A DNA stretch of 64,000 bases, taken from NCBI RefSeq assembly GCF_047495875.1, contig NC_092497.1, positions 33,239,375 through 33,303,374 of the forward strand, given 5' to 3'. The DNA comes from Pithys albifrons albifrons. Its lineage: Eukaryota > Chordata > Aves > Passeriformes > Thamnophilidae. Positions within the stretch are counted from its first letter, which is position 1, and the number at the start of each line of letters is the position of its first letter. Positions 8,341 to 19,129 of this stretch are shown in pieces. Made by a program: the position numbers and the translations under genes. The notes beneath the pieces were generated by a model, which saw only the letters and a program-made list of their open reading frames with translations, was not told the DNA's origin and did no database searches.

Positions 8341-8969
8341 TGTCCTAGTTCAGCAGGAGGGACCAGCTAACCCTGTGTGGGGGTGATCAAAGCTGTGTAT
8401 TCTACCCCCTCTATTCATTTCCCAAGGACAATGGGCCATTAGCAGCAGCTGCCCAGGGAGCCATTATCACCTTCACACCCAGCCTGAGGGGGGCGGAGCT
8501 GCTAATGGGCCATCAACAGCTCAACACCCCCTGGCTCCCAGAGTCAATCACCCATTGTGTGAGTCCCCGCCCAGGGGGAGGGACTGAGTGCTCCCTGAGG
8601 GTACATAAGTGGTGGGTAAGAAGACCTCGGGTACTTCTCGTCGGATCCAGAGCAGCAGCAGGACCTCGACAGCAGGAGATCACCGCTCTCGCCCAGACCA
8701 CAGCCCTCGTCTGCACCAACAGGTTTTTCTTTTCCTTTTGCTCTGGACTTGGGGGAGCCACAGGGGTCTCAGCACAAGGGCAAACAAACCCCCTTGGGTT
8801 TGTGCCCCAGGACACTGGGTTATACTGCTGGGGTATTGTGAGTTGAAAGCAATTTCCCTTGTGTGTCAGTGTTGTTATAATAATATTATTATTAAATTTT
8901 AGCTCTGACTTATAATCTCTCTCGTGGTGAGTTCATTTTCCCTTGCTGGTTCACCTTCAAACCAGCACA
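8341..8969 (+). repeat. ERV-A 3' LTR
   Basis: 629 bp, matching 2140-2768 except for about three substitutions seen by eye. Followed by target duplication acatc (8970-8974). Confidence 0.95.
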
Positions 8970-10073
8970 ACATCAAGAGGTGGATTGAGTGTGAAGAGGT
9001 GTCTCTGAAGAATAGCAGATTGAAAGCCTGTGGTTAAGAATCCAAGACTGAGGTAATAAAGAGAACCTTCTAGCTGGTATCTACTACCAGTCATCTAATC
9101 AAGGGAACCATATTGCTGAAGCCTTCTTGCTTCAGCTACAGGATGCACTGTGTTCACAGTCTCTTGTCTTGCTGGGGGATTTCAATCTTGCTGACATCTG
9201 CTGGGAAACTAACATGGTGAGATGCAGGCAATCCAGGAGGCTCCCAGACAGTGCAGAACAGAGCTGACAATCTTTAAGGAGGTTTTCCATAGAACACAAG
9301 AGCTAGCAATCCCCAGGAACAAGAAATCAGGCAAGGAAGACAAGATCAGCGTGTCTGAGTAAGTAACTTCTGATCACACTAAAGAAAAAAAAGAGAACAC
9401 ACCAGCACTAGAAACAATGACAGGTAATGTGGAAAAACAATAGGAATGAAGGTTAGTTTGTAGGAATGGGGTGAGGGTGATCAAGGCAAACCTGAAACTG
9501 AACTTGGCAAGGGATGCAAAGAATAACGAGAAGAACTTCTTAACATGTATGTTAACCAGAAAAGAAATGTCAAGGAAGCTGTATACCCCCTGATAAATAA
9601 TGCGGAAAAACTGATAAAATGGACAAGGAGAGGGCTGAAGTACACAACAACTATTTTTGTGTCAGTCTTTGATGGCAACCTCTCTTCCCAAACCTGGGAA
9701 TGGACATCAGGATGGAGACTGGGCAAGCAAATGGCCTCCCACTATATGTAAAGATCAGGCTCATGACTTCCTGAGAACAAGAACATGTGTCTGTGGGACC
9801 GGATGAAATGCATCACAAAGTGTTATTTAATATCTTCATTAATGTAGAACATACAGGAAGAGATTGAGGGCACCCTTAGCAAATTTGCAGATGACACCAA
9901 ACTGAGTGCTGCAGCTGGCACTTCTGAAGGACAGGATGCCATCCAGAGGGACCTGGACAAGCTCAAGAAGTAGGCCCATGGTAATGTCATGCGGTGTAAC
10001 AAGACCAAGTGCAAGGTGGTGCACCTGGGTCAGGGCAAATCCCAGCAAAAAAACAGGCTGGGGAATGAACATT
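8970..10073 (+). mobile_element. CR1 LINE, segment 2 (endonuclease and partial RT)
   Basis: Continues the reading broken by ERV-A. It contains the endonuclease block LLGDFNLADICW (about 9170-9206), then a linker ending FVSVFDGNLSSQTW (about 9655-9696). After an apparent internal deletion of most of the RT palm near 9750-9840 comes the block [10 protein letters not shown] with its downstream part (about 9878-10040). Stops and frameshifts show it is dead. It is broken again by the solo LTR at 10074. Confidence 0.85.
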
Positions 10074-10733
10074 TGTGCTGGTTTAAAGGTGAACCAGCAG
10101 GGAAAATGAACTCACCACGAGAGAGATTATAAGTCAGAGGCTAAAATTTAATAATAATATTACAATAAATACAGTGACACAAAGAGAAATTGCCTTCAAC
10201 TCACAAAACCTAGCAGTATAACGCAGTGACCTGGGGAACAAAAGGGGTTTGTTAACCCTGGTGCTGAGACCCGCCTGGTTCCCCCCAAGTCCAAACCAAA
10301 GAGAAGTGAGAAACCTGTTGGTGCAGATGATGGGTGTAATTTGGTCGAGAGTGGCGGTCGTAATCTAGTCAAGAACGGTGGTCTCCTCCTGTTGAGGTCC
10401 TGCTGCTATTCAGGAACCAACCGACACTTCCCGAGGTCTTACCCACCACCTATGTACCCTCAGGGAGCACCCAGTCCCTCCCCCAGGGTGGGGACTCACA
10501 CAATGGGTGATTAACTCTGGGAGCCAGTGGGTATTGTTGAACCGTTGATGGGCCATTAGCAGCCACGTCCCCCCCTCCCCCCCACCCCCGGCTGGGTGTG
10601 AAGGTGATAATGACTCCCTGGGCAGCTGCTGCTAATGGTCCATTGTCCTTGGGGAATGAATAGAGGGGGTAGAATACATAGCTTTGATCACCCCCACACA
10701 GGGTTAACTGGTCCCTCCTGCTGAACTGGGACA
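10074..10733 (-). mobile_element. Solo LTR of the ERV-A family, inserted in CR1
   Basis: 660 bp, reverse complement of an ERV-A-type LTR (reads tgtgctgg ... gggaca on the + strand). Flanked by acatt at 10069-10073 and 10734-10738, a perfect 5-bp duplication. It carries a G-rich expansion near 10565-10590. No internal sequence remains, so the provirus was lost by LTR-LTR recombination. Confidence 0.95.
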
Positions 10734-10738
10734 ACATT

Positions 10739-11015
10739 ACATGAGGAAACAGTTTCAAATTGAAAAAGTAGGTTTAGATTACCTAATTTAGGAAGAAATT
10801 CTTTACTGTGATGATGTTGAGACACTAGTACATATTGCCCAGAGAAGTTGTGGATGCACCATCCCTGGAGGTGTTCAAGGCCAAATTGAATGGGGCTCTG
10901 AGCATCTTGTTCAATTGGAAGGTGCCCTTATCCATAGCAAGGAGGTTGGAACTAGATGATCTTTAAGACCCCTTCCAACTCAACCATTCTATGATTCTAT
11001 GATTCTGTGAACTTC
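10739..11015 (+). mobile_element. CR1 LINE, segment 3 (3' end)
   Basis: Resumes the CR1 copy after the solo LTR. It encodes the degraded RT C-terminal region (VPSLEVFKAKLN-like, about 10855-10895) and ends in the CR1 3' tail with the repeated ATTCTATG octamer at about 10988-11010. Confidence 0.85.
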
Positions 11016-11624
11016 AACTAGTATTAAATTTATGATCATTTATCTCACTCCCCTCAACTGGTAGCACTGTAATTAAAAATACTGATCAGTTTGTGTTTAT
11101 TTTGTTGACTAAAAACCTTACTTGAAGAAGGTAATTTTTGAATTTTGGTGATTGTACATCTTCAAAAAGTAAGCCGTGATTAAAAGACAGCACTCAGTGT
11201 TCACTGATAGAGTAAAAATTATCAATACTTATCAAAGGACAGATCGTAAGTGAAATCAATGATGGTCTCTGATTAGCCAGCAGTCAGTAAGTCTTTGAAA
11301 TCAATAAATTATTTCTCAAACAAGTCAGTTTAATAGGAAATACCATTTTCAGTAACACTAAAATATTACTTAGAAAACAATACTTAGAATCTTGGGTCTG
11401 ACTGTCAGGCTATTTATTGACAAGAACAAAACTTGGCAACACTCTAAACATCTTGAGAAAGCAAGAGCATTATGGCATCCTGTAATTTTAAAATTGTGAT
11501 TTTGTCGCAACTAACCTCAAGGAGATGTACAGAAAAGAAGTAAACAAGCACATACCTGCACAGCCTATGGCTGCTGCATGAGATGGCACAGCAAAACTGT
11601 GGATAAATTAGGTATCAGTGTGGA
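11016..11624. other. AT-rich intergenic DNA, nothing recognised
   Basis: No supported gene or repeat. Confidence 0.5.
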
Positions 11625-11629
11625 AAACA

Positions 11630-12207
11630 TGTTATAGTTTGGTCTAATTAGGCCTCAGTTATAGTAGACCTTGGTAGGTGCTGTGTAGATTAGAAAGGAC
11701 AGGTGTCGCCTGACTTAAACAACCAAAGAAATATTTCATTCCAAATGACACAAACTGGGATATAAAAGCAAGGAGGAGGAGGAGGTATCTTTCTTCTCTT
11801 CATGGCAATGGTCCTGAGAAGACCTGCTGTGACTGTTCTAACTAGGCCCCACTGCCGATTACTGCTATGTTATCTCAGGGAAGTAAATATTTTATTGTTA
11901 GCTCTTCCCTTTTCCTTGCCAGGTGTCCCTCAGAAGGAGTCACTTGGAGTGTTTTGTGGGGCCAGAGTGGTTCAATTTATCCATTTGGTAGAGAGGTGGA
12001 GAGTTGTTGTTAACTTTTACCTTTGTGGGTATGTGTCATATTGCATTTTGCTTTTAATTTTCCCCTTTTCTGTGTAAATACATAATCCTTGCCATTTCAC
12101 ATTTCAGTTTCAATTTTTTTCCCCTCACTTTCCGTTGGTGGCAGGGGGGAGGGGGGACTCTGCATTTCTGTGGTGAATGTTTGGAATTTTGCCAAGGTCA
12201 ACCCACA
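11630..12207 (+). mobile_element. Solo LTR of a second ERV family
   Basis: Starts tgttatagtttgg and has a clear TATA box (gatataaaagc, about 11759-11769), a T-rich 3' part and the end caacccaca. The flanks aaaca (11625-11629) and acaca (12208-12212) agree at 4 of 5 bases, compatible with an aged duplication. The opening resembles the LTR at 22829. The ends are approximate and the family is not identified. Confidence 0.6.
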
Positions 12208-12212
12208 ACACA

Positions 12213-13187
12213 TGTAAATTAGAAATCAAGAAATATAAGTGACACATAAATTAAGTAGCTATTACATTTTCACCTAAAATCAGCATTAAAAAGATGTTTT
12301 AAGATTTGTAAGGGGGGTGTGGGTGTGGGTGTTAATTTGATAATCTAAATAGTTTCAAAATATATAACCTCAAAACTTTTGAGTGTTTGGGGAATAGAAT
12401 GTAATAGCATTAGAGGAATCTAAAAGTACTCTTTGGGGACCCAGAGTTTGGACATGATCGTTTGGTTCTTCAAAGGCACTAAATTAACCAGGCACACCAA
12501 CCCCAGAATTTACATCACATGTATCACCATGAGCTGCAAAGGCAAACACAATATGCATTATGGAACCACACAGTGAGAGATAAACTTCTCAACAGCATAC
12601 TATATATTAAAATAAACATATACATTCTGCATAACTGATTTATAAAAGAAAAGTAACTGCACTACCCCTGTTTTTTTGCAGTAGTGCTATCCTGGTAAAG
12701 GAGGTAATCAACCTACACCTGTAGGCAGTTGAACTAAATAAGTTAATAGGGTTTTTCCAAATGCTAATCTCATGGTCATATTCAGTTCTGGTGTGAAGAG
12801 TAGTAAGCCACTCATTAAACATAAACAATTGTGATAAAATGTGAGGGTAAAAATAATTCTTAGAAGCTCCCAATCTTTTTGTATGAGAGAATGCAAAAAG
12901 CTCATCACAGAGTGACATGAATCAACAGAAGGACATGAACTGGTAGCAAGGAAATCAATTAACACAAACACAGAAAATAAGCACTGTCTCTTCAGGTGAA
13001 CTTATTCCCAAATAATTCATGGATTTTTGGTAACCTATCATATTGGCAGAACTCGAAGGAAATTTGATACCTGAATAGCTATGAAGCTAAATTTAGTTTG
13101 TTTCTTTTTTTCAAAGTATGTATTCATGTCTTATTTTGGTTTTGCATTGCCTCTGAGTACAGAGCTTGTGTATAATTAACTGCAGTC
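12213..13187. other. AT-rich intergenic DNA, nothing recognised
   Basis: Short frames only, with no codon pattern or domain I recognise. Confidence 0.5.
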
Positions 13188-13798
13188 TGTCCTAGTTCAG
13201 CAGGTGGGACCAGCTATCACTGTGTGGGGGTGATCAAAGCTGTGTATTCTACCCCCTCTATTCATTCCCCAAGGACAATGGACCATTTGCAGCAGCTGCC
13301 ATGAGGGCCATTAGCACCTTTACACCCAGCTTGAGGGGGTGTGGCTGCTAATAGGCGATCAACAGTTCAACAATACCCCGTGGCTCCCAGAGTTAATCAC
13401 CCATTGTGTGAGTCCCCACCCTGGGGGAGGGACTGGGTGCTCCCTGAGGGTACATAAGTGGTGGGTAAGAAGACTTTGAGAACCACTCATTGGATCCAGA
13501 GCAGCTGGACCTTGACAGGAGACCAGACTACAGCCATCACCTGCACCAACAGGTTTCTCACTTCTTTTTGCTTTGGACTTGGGGGGAACCACATGGGTCT
13601 CCGCACAAGGACTAACAAACCCCTTTGGGTTTGTGCCCCAAGACACTGGGTTATACTGCTAGGTTTTGTGAGTTGGAAGCAATTTCTCTTTGTGTCAGTG
13701 TATTTATTGTAATATTATTATTAAATTTTAGCCTCCGACTTATAATCTCTCTCGTGGTGAGTTCATTTCCCCTGCTGGTTCACCTTTAAACCAGCACA
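13188..13798 (+). mobile_element. Solo LTR of the ERV-A family, diverged
   Basis: 611 bp, tgtcctag to ccagcaca, clearly homologous to the ERV-A LTR along its length but with many substitutions. It shares features such as the caacaatacccc segment with the ERV-C 3' LTR, so it belongs to a somewhat older subfamily. The flanks cagtc and agttc do not match cleanly. Confidence 0.9.
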
Positions 13799-13803
13799 AG
13801 TTC

Positions 13804-14439
13804 ATATAAAAAGTACCAAGAAACAAAGAAGGGAAATTTGATTTATTACTTTTTACAGTCTTATTGATTTCCTCCTGACCATTACGACCTCTGTAGATTT
13901 CCAGAGCTTCCACTGCTGTTTTGCTGCTCAAAAGTATTGTGGTAGGTATCCAGAAAACAGTATCTCTTAATAGACACACAGTAGTTTAAGTGACAAAATT
14001 TAAAATCTTTTAGAGCAAGTTATATATAGCTTCTGCTATCACAGAACTGTAACCTACAGTATCCTGTATATTACCAAACCTATGACAGATGAAACTCACA
14101 CCTTACAATGTGAAAGAAATCATAAACATGTCACTGATTGGAAACAGTGAATCTATATGTAAAAGAACTATGTTTTAAAGTTGAATGGAAATTCTGTTTT
14201 ATTCTTTTTCTGATTGGATGAGGAATTTCACTTTTTGTCTCTATTTCTCTTAAAATTATTTTTGTTTGCCTTCATATGATGCCTCCGAGATTTTTGTTTT
14301 TTTCACTTTTATAGATTTTTAGAAGAAATTATAGCAAAAATGCAGACTTTAGTGTGTTAGTATTAAGTTCAATGTTTTTACATGCCAACCTCTACCCCAT
14401 ATCAATAGCTCAAATTCTTTTTGCTGTTTAGACTCTTTT
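13804..14439. other. AT-rich intergenic DNA, nothing recognised
   Basis: No supported gene or repeat. Confidence 0.5.
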
Positions 14440-14815
14440 CAAGCTAGAAGGCTTGAAGAATGAGACATAAACATAAGCCAACAACCTTGGGGTCTAAGAA
14501 CACTGGAAAACCTCCAAGCCCTATGTGTGCTGAGGAAGACAAAATGATGAAGAGAGTATTCCACTGACACCTGACTGAAATCCTGAGGAGGTGTGACCAG
14601 GGGCAGGATGAGGCTGGACCAAGAGATGTATGAACTGGTGATTGGGTAGACAATATTATAAAAACCATGGAAATCAGTGTTCAAGGGGACATGTCATCGT
14701 GTATTCCTAAAAGGCCTAAGCCTAGACATTAACGAATCTACCTTTTTATCTTATCCCACACTAACTTGGCTCGGAGTCGTTTTTTGGGGTCTCTCAAGGC
14801 ATCAATGGAAAAAAT
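14440..14815 (+). repeat. Possible LTR-like repeat, unidentified
   Basis: A less AT-rich island with a TATA-like tattataaaaacc (about 14652-14664), about 100 bases before a segment (cggagtcgttttttggggtc) that looks like an LTR U5 end. Termini and a target duplication were not found. It could equally be an old unrelated repeat. Confidence 0.25.
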
Positions 14816-16955
14816 CCATACATGATATTTTAGCTATTGGCACCCAGATACCAAAATATTTATTAACTCTTCCCACCCAAACCTCCAACCACATAGGATA
14901 ATATTTAATAAAAATTGAAATGGGAAACTATTGCCATTGAACATTTTTTCTCTTCAGGAAACTGTATTACCCTGACCATTTTTTTGCAACATGTTCAAAT
15001 GTACTTGAGTGCAGTTTCTATAAAGAATCCAAACGAGATTTCTTTCCTGGTCCTCATTACCATGCTGGATGGCAATTCTGTACGTCCTACAAGCTAAATC
15101 CTTACAAAGCTGGGTAACTTTACTCACCAGGATAGAACACATTTTCAAGTCCAAGTCACCTTGATTTTTGAATTGCCTCAGATATGACTAAAGCTACAGT
15201 CAAGTTGTTGATGCCAGGAGATAATTTGCACATCAGAATGTCTCAGGAGAACCAAATAGATAAGCCATTGCAATTTCTAAGAGGACAAACAGTACATATT
15301 CTTGCTAGCTCACATTCAGAAAAATGTAACCACTAAATATCACTGGAAAAAAAAAAGGAAGTATAAATGTGTGCAAGATTTTTATCAAATCTAAATGAAA
15401 ATCCTTGAATTTTAACACATTAATATTGAAAACAATTTCTGACACTAGGAAAATATTGGGCACTTGGCTGAACCAGTTTACTTGGTTAATACTTTAGCAC
15501 ACACATGTCATTAATAAAAGGACATTAGGACAGCAGGGTTTTTTCTATCTTTGGTGTCAATTACCAACTATAAACTCCACTGAGTACCAAGAGCATACAT
15601 AACCAAAAGTATACACAACCCTGAAAATCTCTTATCATACTTTTAGCACTATGTATCTCCCCATCTTCACTGTCTAAACTGTAGAAGGGGCCTGCAAAAG
15701 TGAGTTTGTGCATGCCTCCAGAGCTTCAGGTATTCTCTTTAATTGATGCATTAACATTTCAGACTAAGTTTCAATATTTCGTTCCCTGGACAGAATTCTG
15801 TCAGTGTATCCCACATGATTATCCATTCATAGAAGAGGAAGATGCAAAGGAGGACACAAAAGCAAATGAGAAGTTCACTCATTTCACTTCAGTCTGTCTC
15901 TGCAATCATTGACTTTAATGTAGAATCATATTTCTGATTATTTTGATAAATCTACTTTACTTTACAGAATTATAACCATAGCAACATTATCACTCTCCAT
16001 AATAGTGAAAAAATCCATTTTCATGACTATAAGGGTAAAGAATATGACAAAATGGTGAGAAAGGCCAGTTTTGCTCAGCTTTGACCTTACAGAGTCTAGC
16101 AGACTCGTGGAAATGTACATAGTGATTCATTATCATCAGAATTGTATTCATAATTAAGATCACTGAAGTTTTAAAACTAGGACTATACTCATGACACAGT
16201 AGCAACTGAACTGCACAATAAAATGTGTGTGAATGATATTTATTTTGCTCTTTATTATTGGGATGATGAATTGGGTTTTTTTTCCTAGAACAATGTTATT
16301 AGTGCCAGAATTTTGTGAAGTACTCAGTCTGTTCCCCTTTTCAAACAGCATTCATTCCATGAAATACAACAGTTGAAATCTGGATAGCACTGAAGCAAAT
16401 GACTTTGGATATTTATTTTAATATGATTCAAATATCATTCAGTATCACTAATAGACTAACATTAGATTTTTCTACTCTGAAAATCATTGAGTTAATTGCA
16501 CTTCTATTTTTGCTGTCACTAACAGTGGATTTTCTACTGCAAAGAGACATTGAAGTTATCTTCCCAAGGCTGTCAGACACTGAAATGGTTAAAGGCTTAA
16601 ACACTATTAGGATCCAGCAGATTCTACCCCTCCTTGACCTGTGAGAGGATAAGTGAATGCCATTGTCAAATTATCCCAGGTGCAGGAGGGTGGTCATACC
16701 TGAACCTGCAAACTGGATTTCCAGATAAGGGAATAGGTTGATTAGAGACAAGTACTTCCAGATGGAATAATCCTTCTTACCATGCCAATATCCTCCCATA
16801 CATGATGACTCTGCTGTAAATATCCCCCTGGGAAACCTTGAAGACATTTCACATCTAGTCTGGGCTACTCATCTCAGATGCTGGACCATGCTGGACCACG
16901 ATTGATGCTGATATAATAGGCAGCTGTAATGTCTTAGGACATGTCAGAAACTAGT
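14816..16955. other. AT-rich intergenic DNA, nothing recognised
   Basis: Only short random frames. No repeat I can name. Confidence 0.5.
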
Positions 16956-16960
16956 GACAT

Positions 16961-17726
16961 TGTCCTAGTTCAGCAGCCAGGACCAGTTTCTCTCTGTGTG
17001 GGTGTGACCAAAACTTTGTATTTTACACCCTCTATTCATTTCCCAAGAAGTGTTAACAATAGACCATTTGCAGCATCTGCCCAGGGCACACCCAACTCCT
17101 CAGGCTGTGGGCTGGGTGTGAGACACCTGTGAGATAAGAGCTGTGATAACTCCCCTCCAGGAAGTCATTAGTACCTTCACACCCAGCCTGAGGGGATGTG
17201 TCTGCGAATGGGCCAGCAACAATTCCAAAATACTCCATGACTCACAGAGTCAGATGACCCGTTGGGTAACTCCCCGTCCTGGGGGAGGTACTGGGTGTTC
17301 CCACCTGGACCTGAGGGTATATAATCTTGCTGTTTGAAGAACATGGGGAACCTCTCATTGGATCCAGAGGAGAACCAGAACTTCGACAAGGGGAGACCAC
17401 CACTCTCGACCAGACTATGAACACCACCCTTCACCAGACTGCAACCATCATCTGCACCAACAGTTTATTCCCTTCCTTTTGCTTTGGACTCAGGGGAGCT
17501 ATGTGGGGCTCAGCACAGGGGCCAACAAACAGCATTGTGTTTGTGCCCCATGGTGCTGGGTTGCACTTCTGGGTTTTGTGGGTTAAAACCAATTTCTCTT
17601 TGTGCCATTGCATTTATTGTAATATTGTTATTAAATTGTAACTCTGATTTATAATCTCAACTCTGATTTATAATCTCAACTCTGTTGAGTTTGTTTCTTC
17701 TGCTAGTTTACCTTTAAACCAACACA
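16961..17726 (+). mobile_element. Solo LTR, older long form of the ERV-A family
   Basis: 766 bp, flanked by a perfect gacat duplication (16956-16960 and 17727-17731). It matches the ERV-A LTR at both ends and in the promoter region but carries an extra block at about 17085-17165 (around gggctgggtgtgag) absent from the young LTRs. It keeps a real TATA box, tatataa, at 17318-17324, where ERV-A has tacataag. Confidence 0.95.
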
Positions 17727-17731
17727 GACAT

Positions 17732-18980
17732 GTATAATGATACCTTCCATTGCAAAACTCCCTGCCCCAGGGGAGACTCAAGGCATTCCTACCTGAGTTT
17801 GAAGTGTACAATAGCTCAGGAAATCTTTGAGTTTGGTTGTGGGGCTTCCCCCACCCCCAACAGATCAAGACCATCACTTCAATCAACAGACATCAAATAT
17901 GCAACTACCAAGTTTCATCACTGGATCAAGCAGGTGGTGACCACGTTTATCTTCCTACTTTTATGCTTTGTCTTCCTTTCCTTATACATTTCCTTAAATG
18001 TTATTTCTATGCTTTAGTGTTGCTGTACTACTATAGATGATAGCAACCAAAACAGCTATGCATGTTTTTCCTTTGAAACAAAACTGTGCTAAAAGAAACA
18101 AACACTGATCAGTTAGTGTTTTTTGACTCTAATCCACCCCAAGGGACTTATTGACAAGAATCTGGGTTACCCTCCCTTTCTGGGGAAGGTCATAACAAAA
18201 GATAATAAGGACGGAAGAGAGTTACTGCGGCATCATTGAGTTACCACTGGCAGTCCAAACACAGCTGTATGACTGTCATGTTCTATTCTATTCCAGCATT
18301 GGTTTTTAACTGATCATGTATTTCACATCTGGTAGGAAGACCGGGATTGAACCTCCTATACATTAGGCTTCACCCACTGCTATTATCTATTCCACTAGTC
18401 CTCAAGGCTGAGTGGTGTTCTGATCTCCAATGCCTCTCTAAAGCTTCATTAACATGTTTTATCTAGGCAATGTAATAGTGTCCCTACAGTGTTTCATGAC
18501 TTAGTTATTACAGACTATATTAAATAAGATGAATGCCAAGATAAATACTTACCAATTCTGTCTTCAAGTCCTATCTCCTGCCATTTGCACTTACTGCATT
18601 CTCCTCAGACTGTTCCTCATGTCCTTCAGTTGTGCTGAAAATCCTTTCCTTAATTTTAATTAATATTTTCCAATAACATTTCACTAAAATCTACATGAAC
18701 AGCAATTTTTAGAAATAAAGTTAGCCTTATCAAAGAAGATAACAGACTAATCTGCCAGATTCTATTTCTGAAATATTATGGTTGATTTTATTACATTGTC
18801 CTTATTTTTGTCAGCACAAAAATGTAGACAGAAAATCATTTCAAGAAAAAGATGTTGGCAAGACCCTATTCTACCTATCATGTAGGAGAGATTTCTTAGG
18901 AGAAAAGTTTATCAGGGATGTAATGTGCATCATGTGCCCAGACACAGCTGCGTAATAATGGAAGCAGGTAATCAATGCTG
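17732..18980. other. Intergenic DNA, nothing recognised
   Basis: No gene or named repeat supported. Confidence 0.5.
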
Positions 18981-19005
18981 GTATACATTATATATATGTA
19001 TGCAT

Positions 19006-19059
<54 letters not shown>

Positions 19060-19086
19060 GTATGTGTGTGTATATATATATATACA

Positions 19087-19126
<40 letters not shown>
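18981..19126. repeat. Compound (TA)n / (CA)n microsatellite
   Basis: An imperfect TA/TG run is followed by TA dinucleotides (about 19014-19052) and an almost pure CA run (19090-19126). Frames across it on both strands are artefacts. Confidence 0.98.
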
Positions 19127-19127
<1 letters not shown>

Positions 19128-19129
19128 GA

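Larger units (their letters stand above)
2140..8969 (+). mobile_element. ERV-A: full-length env-less class III (ERVL-like) endogenous retrovirus
   Basis: The element is 6,830 bp: two 629-bp LTRs (TG...CA), a tRNA-Lys primer site, gag, pro, RT/RNase H, integrase, a 93-bp tail and the 3' LTR, flanked by acatc. Its RT resembles ERV-L rather than beta- or alpharetroviral RT: LPQGW in place of LPQGM, and a YIDD catalytic box. There is no room for env, since integrase ends 93 bp before the LTR. The two LTRs differ at only about 3 of 629 positions by eye (a C/T, a C/G and a second C/T), so the insertion is young. Gag and Pro-Pol share one frame, separated by a UAG. One further in-frame nonsense codon lies at 7360. 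It sits inside an older CR1 copy. Confidence 0.95.
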
